Positions 42,884 through 50,605 of a stretch of DNA of 64,000 bases are shown here, piece by piece. The stretch is taken from NCBI RefSeq assembly GCF_020966775.1, contig NZ_JAJKFV010000029.1, positions 737,001 to 801,000 on the forward strand, written 5' to 3'. A program made the position numbers and the translations under genes. The stretch is from Rhodopirellula halodulae. GTDB taxonomy: Bacteria; Planctomycetota; Planctomycetia; Pirellulales; Pirellulaceae. The notes beneath the pieces were generated by a model, which saw only the letters and a list, made by a program, of their open reading frames with translations, made no database searches and was not told where the DNA came from. Position 1 is the first letter of the stretch; each line of letters starts with the position of its first letter.

Positions 42884-43612
42884 ATGGAAATCTGGCCCGC
42901 CATCGATCTACGCCACGGAAAACCAGTCCGTCTTCGCCAGGGGGATTACGACCAGCAGACCACCTTTGGTGATGACCCCGTCGAATTTGCGGAACGATGG
43001 CAAGAAAGTGGGGCCAAACGTTTGCACTTGGTGGATTTGGATGCGGCTCGTGGCGACAGTCCCGACGCGAATCGAACGGCGGTGCAGCGAATCATTGAAG
43101 CAACCGGTTTGCCGTGTCAGATGGGCGGCGGGGTGCGGGATGAAACCACGATCGAGTCACTGTTGCAGGTTGGTGTGACTCGATTGGTAGTCGGGTCACG
43201 AGCGCTCAAGGATCCCGATTGGTTCGTCGAAATGTGTGATCGCTATCCAGGCAAGTTGGTTGCGGGAATCGATGCTCGGGATGGCAAAGTGGCAACGCAG
43301 GGTTGGTTGGAAACCAGTGATGTTTCCGCGATTGATTTCGCGAAGGAGTTGCGTTCACGCACGGAGAACATCGCCGCGATCGTTTACACCGATATCGCCA
43401 AGGACGGAATGATGCAGGGGCCCAACTTTGAAGGGCTCGCCGAGATGGCCGCCGCGAGTGACATCCCTTTGGTGGCCAGCGGCGGCGTCACGACCTATGA
43501 CGATATCAAGCAGTTGGTCGAAATGAAGATGCCAGCCGCGATCGTCGGTCGTTCGTTGTACGACGGAGTCATGGAACTGGGCGAAGTCGTGAAGCTCGCC
43601 GGTGATGTCTGA
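42884..43612 (+). CDS. hisA: Phosphoribosylformimino-AICAR ribotide isomerase
   Basis: A 242-residue TIM-barrel isomerase of histidine biosynthesis. Motifs: MEIWPAIDLRHGKPVRLRQGDY with the N-terminal catalytic Asp, LHLVDLDAARG, QMGGGVRDETTI, RLVVGSRAL, VAGIDARDGKVATQGW, VYTDIAKDGMMQGPN (second catalytic Asp) and VASGGVTTYDDI. Length is normal. No other his gene is in the window, so histidine genes are dispersed here, as usual in planctomycetes. A stem-loop follows about 50 bp after the stop. Confidence 0.97.
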   Translation: MEIWPAIDLRHGKPVRLRQGDYDQQTTFGDDPVEFAERWQESGAKRLHLVDLDAARGDSPDANRTAVQRIIEATGLPCQMGGGVRDETTIESLLQVGVTRLVVGSRALKDPDWFVEMCDRYPGKLVAGIDARDGKVATQGWLETSDVSAIDFAKELRSRTENIAAIVYTDIAKDGMMQGPNFEGLAEMAAASDIPLVASGGVTTYDDIKQLVEMKMPAAIVGRSLYDGVMELGEVVKLAGDV

Positions 43613-43663
43613 CTGCCATTAGTGCCCGATTGCCAGTGACGCCTGATCGCTGAATGTGAATGG

Positions 43664-43690
43664 CAGCACTCCGGTGGTTCCGGAGTGCTG
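43664..43690. terminator. Stem-loop between hisA and the sulfatase gene
   Basis: A 10-bp perfect stem CAGCACTCCG/CGGAGTGCTG with a seven-base loop lies between the convergent hisA and sulfatase genes. It has no T-tract, but its place between convergent ends suggests a bidirectional terminator. Confidence 0.65.
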
Positions 43691-43754
43691 AGTCTGAATC
43701 TGCGTCCGATGCCTCACGCTCGACGACCGGGCAACATGACTATTACCGAGATGG

Positions 43755-45272
43755 CTACCAAGTCAGACGTTCATCGTCGTCCGTCAGCTTTCCCGGGCCG
43801 CGGACTTCGTTTCCGGAAACCTTTTGCAGTTTGTCGCCGAGTTGTTGCCGATAGACTTCGGCAGCGGCTTTCAGTTGTTGAACAACATCGGGATGCTGGT
43901 CGATCACATTGGTGCTTTCTGAAACGTCGGCGTCCAAGTCATACAGTTCCAGTTGCGATTGCGTCATGGCATACCCGTTGGGCATCCCGTCTCGACCGGC
44001 CTCGCGATCACCCAGCGTTCGATAGGCATGCGGGAAAACCAATTTGAACCGTTCGTTTCGGATGGTTTGCAATTGCCCGCCACCGTAGTAGCCAACATAG
44101 GTTTCATGCGGTGATCGAGCGTCGGGAACATCGAGCATCAGATCCAGGATCGAATGGCCATCGATCTTTGCTTTCGGTGGCTCTCCGCCGGTGAGTTCAA
44201 TCAGGGTCGGAAGGATATCGATCGTGGAGCAGAACTGGTCGCACGTCGTGTTGGCGGGGATCTTTCCTGGCCACCACATCACGGTGGGTTCTCGCACGCC
44301 GCCTTCCCATTGCGTTCCTTTGCCTTCACGAAGTGGGCCCGCACTACCAGCATGATTGCCGTAGGAGAGCCACGGTCCGTTGTCACTTGTGAAGATCACG
44401 AGCGTGTTGTCTTGTTGTCCGGCTATTTTGATCGCAGTAAGGATCTGGCCCACTGACCAGTCAACTTCCATGACGACATCGCCAAACAGCCCTGCCCCGC
44501 TCTTGCCACGAAAGCGATCGGAGACATAAAGCGGCACGTGCACCATTGGATGCGGCAGGTACAGCAAGAACGGTTTGTCGCTGCTTTCCTCGATGAAGTT
44601 GACACTGCGACGAGTCAGCTCCACCGTCATCTGTTCTTGGTCGAATGGTTGAACGTTGTCATTGACGATCCGAGGAGCTAGTCCGGCGGTGGCTTCGATG
44701 ATCGGCAGCGGCGGCCAGTTGCCAGGATCATTCGGGTTCTTCTTTTGACGCCGGATCGTGTCCGGGTGCAACGGCCACATGTCGTTGCTGTAGGGAATGC
44801 CGTAGAACTGATCGAATCCTTGGTTGGTCGGCAGGAACTTTGGGTGGTGGCCCAGGTGCCATTTCCCAAAGCAAGCCGTTCGGTATCCGGCGGATTGGCA
44901 GACTTCCGCGAAGGTGGTTTCGGAGGGTGCCAAGCCGATGTTGCTTTTGGGACCGAGTGCTCCCGACAGCCCGAGTCGACGATGGTAGCAACCGGTCAGC
45001 AACGCCGATCGCGAGGCTGAACAGACCGCAGACGAAACGCTGAAGTCGGTGAACCGGCGGCCTTCGCTCGCCAGTCGGTCCAGGTTGGGCGTGGGATAGT
45101 CCTTCGCACCAAACGGACCGATGTCCGCGTAGGCCATGTCGTCCATGAAGATGACGACCACGTTGGGACGTGATCCAGCAACTTCGCTGGGTTGTTTGGC
45201 CTGGGTTGGGAGTGAAAGGAACAGAAACAGGAGGGCAGGAAGGCAGGAAGCCGGAAGGTGGGGATTTCGCAT
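43755..45272 (-). CDS. Sulfatase, formylglycine type
   Basis: A 505-residue exported sulfatase. A signal peptide (LPALLFLFLSLPTQA) is followed by the metal-site motif VVVIFMDDMAYADIG, then the formylglycine motif CSASR (SSAVCSASRSALLTG), FGKWHLGHHPKF, the GWSVGQIL-type helix and IFTSDNGPWLSYG. The Cys of CSASR would be converted to formylglycine by a dedicated enzyme elsewhere. Such enzymes hydrolyse sulfate esters of algal polysaccharides, abundant in marine planctomycetes. It lies 6 bp after the C25 peptidase gene and is probably cotranscribed. The target sugar cannot be told. Confidence 0.95.
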   Translation of the reverse strand: MRNPHLPASCLPALLFLFLSLPTQAKQPSEVAGSRPNVVVIFMDDMAYADIGPFGAKDYPTPNLDRLASEGRRFTDFSVSSAVCSASRSALLTGCYHRRLGLSGALGPKSNIGLAPSETTFAEVCQSAGYRTACFGKWHLGHHPKFLPTNQGFDQFYGIPYSNDMWPLHPDTIRRQKKNPNDPGNWPPLPIIEATAGLAPRIVNDNVQPFDQEQMTVELTRRSVNFIEESSDKPFLLYLPHPMVHVPLYVSDRFRGKSGAGLFGDVVMEVDWSVGQILTAIKIAGQQDNTLVIFTSDNGPWLSYGNHAGSAGPLREGKGTQWEGGVREPTVMWWPGKIPANTTCDQFCSTIDILPTLIELTGGEPPKAKIDGHSILDLMLDVPDARSPHETYVGYYGGGQLQTIRNERFKLVFPHAYRTLGDREAGRDGMPNGYAMTQSQLELYDLDADVSESTNVIDQHPDVVQQLKAAAEVYRQQLGDKLQKVSGNEVRGPGKLTDDDERLTW

Positions 45273-45278
45273 GGAAGA

Positions 45279-46940
45279 TCAATCAGGGAGGGAGGTTCTT
45301 TGGGCCGCGCTGGCCCACCCTGTTTTACCATGAACAAAACCTCGGATGATCAATGGGCCTGATTCTCCCAGCGGCAGCGTGAGCGTTTGCAGCACTCTTT
45401 GGCCGGCGGAGACTTCGAGTTTCTGCTCGGTGATGGTTGTGCCATGCGCATCGTGGTCGGGTGTCGCGCCGGAGGGAGCCTCGGTAATCGCGGTCAATGG
45501 CCGATCCACCGCGACAATCAACGTGCCCGCGATGGGGCTGGTCACGGCAATGCTGATGGTGCGTGTTTTTTTAGACGGTGTTTGTCGATCGGGAGTCGGA
45601 GCTTCTTGGCTCGCTGTCTGTTGGGAGTTGGATGAGTCGACTTGCAATTCCAACGGCTGAGGCGGGTGCAAACGCAGCGTTGGGTCACCGAGTAGTTGAT
45701 AGAGTGCGGCGTGCTCCAAGCGTTCTTGTTTCAAGTCGTTGCCATCGGGGGATAGCATCGAGGCCAACGAGTCGACCATGATTCGCATGCTGGATCGCTG
45801 GGCGGCTTGTTGGCTTTGCATCGTTTGCGCGGCGTGCAGCATGGCATCGCCGATTCGAGAGCAACCGGTGTTCTGGTCGCCACCGGCGTAAACCGATTGC
45901 AACAACCCCAGCCCCATGCATGCGTTTCCGTACGGCATCGAAAGACGAGACGATGCGATCACGGCGATGGGGCCACCGTTCGCCAAAAGCATTCGTTCGG
46001 CGAGGCAATCGCCCGGTGCGTCGTAAGCTCCTGCAAAGCAAGCCAACAACACCGCGATCGAAGCTCCGCTGGGTGACCGTTGAAGCAACGATGCGTTTTG
46101 ATTGTCCAGGAATGCTTCCACCGACCATTGGGCTCGATCGGTGGGCGAGCCATCAGCGTCGGTCGTCTTCAGCAGTTCCAGTCGGTCGATCTGGCCGTGC
46201 CCCGCATAGACCCAAAAGCGTGCTCCGCTGCGATAACGCTGCATCACCGCATCGGTGAACGAGCCTCCGGATGGATAGAACGGATGGTTGGGGCTGGCGT
46301 AGGCGATTTGTGGTTTGGCATCCGCGGGGAGCACCGTGGTGATCACGCCTCGAGTGATGGATTCAATCGCGGTGTCCACCATCGCTCCGAACCCGCCGAC
46401 TCCACCGGTCAACTGAAACGAGCGTCGCCACAAACCAAAATCGTTCGAGGTTTCGTACGCCTCGATTCGCGTGACCAAATTGATGAGTTGCTCAGACGTT
46501 CGAACTGGCAAACGTCCCACCGCTGCGTCATTGATTTTGTCGTTGTCGCGGTCACCGTAAGGCAAGTCGGACGGGAGCGTGGTGGTGGAACCGTAGCGTG
46601 AGGTCACCGGTGCCGGCAGCATCCACGTTGGGATCTCGTGTGGTTGATCGCGACGCGTGTCGAAGTCGGGTGTGTCGCCCACCAGAAAGATGTATCGGGT
46701 GTCTGCTTCACCCGCGTTCCAAATGGCCTGATGGGTTTCGGTGGGACTGTTGGCCGGGCGGGCAATCGCGATGCTCAGTCCTTCCGCGGAACGCATGGTG
46801 ATCCACGGTTGCAGAGCGGGTTCCCAATCGGGATTCACTACCACCACAACGTCCGCAGCCGATACCGAGGCCGTATGCAACGGACTGCACAGGACGCCGG
46901 CGGAAAGAAAGAAAAGGCAGGAAATCGCGTGAAGACTCAT
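45279..46940 (-). CDS. Gingipain-like C25 cysteine peptidase
   Basis: A 553-residue exported protein (signal MSLHAISCLFFLSAGVLCSPLHTASVSA, cut in two by polarity near SVSA). The middle matches the caspase-like peptidase C25 fold: TRYIFLVGDTPDF, LPYGDRDNDKINDAAVGRLPVRT, the catalytic His in WVYAGHGQIDRLE and the catalytic Cys in VLLACFAGAYDA. The last 150 residues include a Pro/Thr/Gln-rich linker and a beta domain (AVTSPIAGTLIVAVDRPL). Gingipains in Porphyromonas are secreted proteases; here the substrate is unknown. It is between ruvX and a sulfatase gene on the same strand. Confidence 0.9.
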   Translation of the reverse strand: MSLHAISCLFFLSAGVLCSPLHTASVSAADVVVVVNPDWEPALQPWITMRSAEGLSIAIARPANSPTETHQAIWNAGEADTRYIFLVGDTPDFDTRRDQPHEIPTWMLPAPVTSRYGSTTTLPSDLPYGDRDNDKINDAAVGRLPVRTSEQLINLVTRIEAYETSNDFGLWRRSFQLTGGVGGFGAMVDTAIESITRGVITTVLPADAKPQIAYASPNHPFYPSGGSFTDAVMQRYRSGARFWVYAGHGQIDRLELLKTTDADGSPTDRAQWSVEAFLDNQNASLLQRSPSGASIAVLLACFAGAYDAPGDCLAERMLLANGGPIAVIASSRLSMPYGNACMGLGLLQSVYAGGDQNTGCSRIGDAMLHAAQTMQSQQAAQRSSMRIMVDSLASMLSPDGNDLKQERLEHAALYQLLGDPTLRLHPPQPLELQVDSSNSQQTASQEAPTPDRQTPSKKTRTISIAVTSPIAGTLIVAVDRPLTAITEAPSGATPDHDAHGTTITEQKLEVSAGQRVLQTLTLPLGESGPLIIRGFVHGKTGWASAAQRTSLPD

Positions 46941-46980
46941 GGCATTTCATCCGTTGAAATGGAGCGGACCGAGACCTCCA

Positions 46981-47499
46981 TCATGCATCATCGAGCGATG
47001 CATCGGAAGCTGAATCTTCCAGTCCTACGCCCGCCAGTTCGCCTCGGTAGCGGCAGGATTCCAAAAATGACTCGAGCAGCACCTGTGCGGCGACCGCGTC
47101 GACCCGCTGTTTGGTCTTCTTTCGAGTGGTTTTGCTTTGGCGAATTTTCGCGTTGGCGGCGACGGTTGTGAAACGCTCGTCGAACAGACGAGTGGGCAGC
47201 CCGGTGGTTTCGTGCAGCCATTTTGCAAATTCGCGGCTCTGTTTGCTCTTGTCGCTTTCGCCCCCGTCGCAGTGGATCGGCAGCCCAACCACCCAGGCGG
47301 CGATCCGCTCGGAACGAGCTAGATCCGCGAAATACTGTGCGTCCTTGTCCGGTGTGCTGACAGGGCGGATCTCCAGCGGGCTTGCCAGGATCCAATCGGG
47401 ATCACAAATCGCGATGCCAATTCGAACGGTCCCAAAATCCACGGCAGCCAGCCGTCCTTCTGTTGGGAATCCATCGTTGGGAGCGTCTTGGGTGGGCAT
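46981..47499 (-). CDS. ruvX: Putative Holliday junction resolvase / pre-16S nuclease RuvX (YqgF)
   Basis: A 172-residue YqgF-family nuclease with an RNase-H-like fold. Motifs are LAAVDFGTVRIGIAICD (first catalytic Asp), WVVGLPIHCDGGESD, RLFDERFTTVAA (catalytic Glu) and RVDAVAAQVLLESFL (last Asp). The family acts in 16S rRNA maturation and possibly in recombination. The ATG at 47499 is preferred; the frame is open 14 codons earlier. A C-terminal acidic Ser/Asp tail of about 15 residues is atypical. It is first in a likely transcript with the C25 peptidase (40 bp gap). Confidence 0.92.
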   Translation of the reverse strand: MPTQDAPNDGFPTEGRLAAVDFGTVRIGIAICDPDWILASPLEIRPVSTPDKDAQYFADLARSERIAAWVVGLPIHCDGGESDKSKQSREFAKWLHETTGLPTRLFDERFTTVAANAKIRQSKTTRKKTKQRVDAVAAQVLLESFLESCRYRGELAGVGLEDSASDASLDDA

Positions 47500-47547
47500 G
47501 GGCAGAGTCAGCGACGGGTTGAGCAACGGGTGAGCGATCAAGAAACG

Positions 47548-47590
47548 AAAAAAGCTTCACCCGCCAAGTTTGACCTCGGCGAGTGAAGCT
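47548..47590 (-). terminator. Intrinsic terminator of the DUF1559 gene
   Basis: On the minus strand AGCTTCACTCGCC pairs with GGCGGGTGAAGCT (one mismatch) around a 12-base loop, followed by a T-run (TTTTTT). It lies about 100 bp after the DUF1559 stop and before ruvX, so it separates the two transcripts. Confidence 0.8.
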
Positions 47591-47689
47591 GTTGATTCTA
47601 TCGCAATGCGACTGTTAAGCATTCCCGGGCATCAGTGGGGCCGTGGCCGTCGATGACTCCGCGAACGGGTTTCGCTGGATCGGAACGGA

Positions 47690-48826
47690 TCAGAACGAGT
47701 CGGCTTCGATCGTTTCCCGCATGGCCGCGGTGCCGAGTGCACCCCATATGCCGTAGGGACTCTCGATACCGGGCTGGTCAATGAAGCCGTTCTGGTTGCC
47801 CGACTCGATCGAGTCGGTGATGAACCGAACCGCTCCGTCCCCCAGCAAAACATGAACACCGCCAGGGTGGCGGCTGCCGGCTGTGTGAGTTCCCTCACGG
47901 CCGTCCGAGTTGTGGGACTGGCAACTCTCTTTGTTTGGCGGACGAATGGTATTGATTCCGGTGTACATCCCGAGGGCACACATCCAACGATGGCCACGGT
48001 TCCATTGATCCGCTCGCCCGTAATTCAAGTTCGCAGAAGGAAGATAGAACTGAGGACGTTGAGGATCGATCGCGTTGGTGGTGCACTTTGCGTGAGTCGG
48101 GTTTGTGAAGACATCGCCGTTGTCGATGAAGACCGGCTGCGCGATGATTTCGCGATTACCGGCGTCGGTGCAGAGTTCGCCCATCATGATGGTGTTCGAC
48201 AATCCATCGAGTACATCTCTAAAGGCGGTTGCTCGACGATTCTTGAACATTCCGCGAAGGTATTGATTGGCCGCGGTCGGATTGCCATCCGTGCCGTTGT
48301 CGTTGATGCCTCCGCGGTCAGTCCAGTTGATTCCGTCGCCCATGCATGCCCCGTAATTGTTCATGCCGAACTGACCCGCCGATGCAACGGTCGGATCGCT
48401 GGGGCAGCGGAAAGTCCCGACGGTCGTTCGCCACGGATCGTAGCCGGTGTTCCAAGGTGCTGGTCCCATGGCGGGATAGTTGGTCCCGTTGGACGACACA
48501 TACGGATTGCTAATTTGTTCCCACAGAGCCTGCTGCTCAATGAACGGCGTCATGGGAACCAGGATGCTAAGCATCAACCAGTTGTCAGGACCATTGGCAA
48601 CGTGTGCAGTCCCGCCGGCGTGCTGAGGCAAGCGGTTGTAGGCCGAATGGTAATTGTGAAGGGCGAGGCCCATCTGTTTCATGTTGTTGCTGCACTGCAT
48701 TCGCCGTGCGGCTTCTCGTGCAGCTTGGACTGCCGGCAACAGCAATCCAACCAGCACGCCAATGATGGCGATGACCACGAGCAACTCGACCAGAGTGAAC
48801 CCGCGATGCGAAAGTCTAGGTCTCAT
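47690..48826 (-). CDS. DUF1559 prepilin-like protein
   Basis: A 378-residue prepilin-like protein of the large planctomycete DUF1559 family. The leader MRPRLSHRG is followed by [21 protein letters not shown], with Gly before Phe and Glu at +5, then AAREAARRMQCSNNMKQMGLALHNYH. Typical blocks: FRCPSDPTVASAGQF, SNYGACMGDG-type, FRDVLDGLSNTIMMGE, and the C-terminal H-x9-DG (HPGGVHVLLGDGAVRFI). Start chosen at 48826; an ATG 26 codons earlier would place extra sequence before the leader. It is distinct from the two paralogues at 29206 and 31072, being of the common subtype. A 56-residue lipoprotein gene lies just upstream. Confidence 0.94.
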   Translation of the reverse strand: MRPRLSHRGFTLVELLVVIAIIGVLVGLLLPAVQAAREAARRMQCSNNMKQMGLALHNYHSAYNRLPQHAGGTAHVANGPDNWLMLSILVPMTPFIEQQALWEQISNPYVSSNGTNYPAMGPAPWNTGYDPWRTTVGTFRCPSDPTVASAGQFGMNNYGACMGDGINWTDRGGINDNGTDGNPTAANQYLRGMFKNRRATAFRDVLDGLSNTIMMGELCTDAGNREIIAQPVFIDNGDVFTNPTHAKCTTNAIDPQRPQFYLPSANLNYGRADQWNRGHRWMCALGMYTGINTIRPPNKESCQSHNSDGREGTHTAGSRHPGGVHVLLGDGAVRFITDSIESGNQNGFIDQPGIESPYGIWGALGTAAMRETIEADSF

Positions 48827-48937
48827 CGTGAACTCTTTGAAAAGGGAATGAAAAGGGAGACGGAGAAAGAAGTCAGGATCAGGTGCATCCTGCTTTGGAG
48901 ACATTTTGCGTGGTAAAAAATCGTATTTGAATTTGGC

Positions 48938-49108
48938 TTATTGCCGATCTTTCATAGACGGTTGGCTGTAGTGTTCTTGCTGAGCCTGTTGTTCTTCCTC
49001 AGTCATTGGGGGAGGTGGGGCGGTTGTGGTGACCGATGTGTCAGCGCCGCATCCCGCGAGGACTGCCGTGAATAACAGCGTGGAGAGCAATGTTTTTGTT
49101 GGTTTCAT
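48938..49108 (-). CDS. Small lipoprotein upstream of DUF1559 gene
   Basis: A 56-residue lipoprotein: MKPTKTLLSTLLFTAVLAGC with the lipobox LAGC at residue 20, then a Thr/Pro/Gln-rich tail (TTTAPPPPMTEEEQQAQQ) ending MKDRQ. Start at 49108 with no other ATG choice. The mature part is only about 37 residues. It is 111 bp upstream of the DUF1559 prepilin gene on the same strand. Short lipoproteins next to DUF1559 genes are a recurring pattern in planctomycetes as I recall; their role is unknown. Size and clean lipobox make a chance frame unlikely. Confidence 0.8.
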   Translation of the reverse strand: MKPTKTLLSTLLFTAVLAGCGADTSVTTTAPPPPMTEEEQQAQQEHYSQPSMKDRQ

Positions 49109-49321
49109 GGATTTTTGCGTCTTGAATGGAGAACCGTGGACGGCGAAAAGTGAGTGCTGGTGGCAGCGTTGAATGGGGATGACGCTAATTTAATCTAGGT
49201 TTCCCTTAACTTGCGTCAGCGGATAAATATCTTAGTCTATGTCGTTCTCTGAAATGATCAATAACAGGATGGTTGTGTTTTTTTACGGTGTGGTTGACGG
49301 CGAAGCGAAGAAGGTGATGCG

Positions 49322-50605
49322 GTGAACCGAAATCAGGGCCGAGCAAATCAGCAAGGCAAACAGCCCAATCAGCAGGAGCGTGAAACGAACTCGGGCGGTC
49401 GCAAACGAGTTGTTTGGTGGTTGTCGGCGCTTTTGTTGCTCGTTGCTGGAGTCTCCGTCACGCGGGTTTGGTGGCGGCAATCCCGCGAGGATCAATTTCG
49501 TGAGTCAATCAAGATCGCCAGCGAGAACCAACGCTGGGGACGAGTTGCCGCGGTCGCCAGCATGTGGCGTGAGTATCTGCCCGATGACCCCGAGGCTAAC
49601 TATGCCGCGGGGCTGGCCGCATGGATGCGAGGTGACGAAGCGACGGCTGTTCAGATGATGGAAGCCATTGATGAAGATCACCCCGTGTTTGCGCAGCGAT
49701 GCGTTCTTTTGGCAAAGATCCGTTCCAGCGAAAAGCATCTACCAGCGGAGCCCATCGAGTTGCTGCAGAAAGCCATTCAGCTTGATCCGACCGTTGTTGA
49801 ACCGCGTCGCTTATTGCTCCGCCAGTACGGATTGACGTTGCAGCACGACAAGGTTGCATCGATCGTCGATAACGCAATCAAAGCGGAAGCGGATGCTCCG
49901 GCCATGTACGTGTATTTGATGGCACCATCCATCGTGACCTACAGCGATGGCGAATCGTTGGCAAGCAGTTGGGCGGCCATTGCGAGGCACGCTGGGAACG
50001 CGGACGAAGCACGCGACTACGAAGTGATCGCCTACTGTCACGCGGCGCAGGCCAATCGATTGAATGAAACCGAATTGGAAACAACTCGCGAACAGTTCGA
50101 CTCTGGCGGAAAGGCTTTGGATGACCGTTTGGATCAATTGTCAGAAAAGTATCCAACGCATGTGGAATTGATTCTCGAGCAAATTCGCCGGGCTTGGGTC
50201 AATGGTGACTCGCAGGCAATGCGACGCTGGTTGTCTCAGGTGCCCGCTTCCGAATTCGATGACCCGCGACCATGGAGATGGAAAGGGGCGATGCATGTGA
50301 TGCAGGAGGAGTGGCACGAGGCGGAAGTGGCGTTGCGAGCAACGGTTGAACGAAACCCCTACGACTGGATCGCACTGCACCAATTGGGCAACGTCATGGC
50401 AAGACAAGGAAAGACGGAAGAGTCACAGCGATTCCTGACGCGTGGAGCATTAGGAAATCAGGTTCGGCGGGAAATTGTGGATCTGTCGCACATCAATCAG
50501 CTCACACCTTCGCTGCTTGCAAAGATGCAACGATACGCTGATTTAGCGGGGCAACCTCATGTTGCCGAACGATTGGCTAAGTTGCTCGAAAGGGTGTCCC
50601 CATGA
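49322..50605 (+). CDS. Membrane-anchored TPR protein
   Basis: A 427-residue protein. A polar basic N-terminus is followed by a membrane segment (VVWWLSALLLLVAGVSVTRVWW), then TPR-like helical pairs to the end (RWGRVAAVASMWREYLPDDPEANYAAGLAAWMRGDEA, EPIELLQKAIQLDPTVVEPRRLLLRQYG, EAEVALRATVERNPYDWIALHQLGNVMARQGKTEESQRFL). The start is GTG. It overlaps the ASPIC/UnbV gene by four bases (ATGA), and such TPR-ASPIC pairs are common in planctomycetes. It may hold or assemble its partner at the membrane; this is inference. Confidence 0.85.
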   Translation: MNRNQGRANQQGKQPNQQERETNSGGRKRVVWWLSALLLLVAGVSVTRVWWRQSREDQFRESIKIASENQRWGRVAAVASMWREYLPDDPEANYAAGLAAWMRGDEATAVQMMEAIDEDHPVFAQRCVLLAKIRSSEKHLPAEPIELLQKAIQLDPTVVEPRRLLLRQYGLTLQHDKVASIVDNAIKAEADAPAMYVYLMAPSIVTYSDGESLASSWAAIARHAGNADEARDYEVIAYCHAAQANRLNETELETTREQFDSGGKALDDRLDQLSEKYPTHVELILEQIRRAWVNGDSQAMRRWLSQVPASEFDDPRPWRWKGAMHVMQEEWHEAEVALRATVERNPYDWIALHQLGNVMARQGKTEESQRFLTRGALGNQVRREIVDLSHINQLTPSLLAKMQRYADLAGQPHVAERLAKLLERVSP

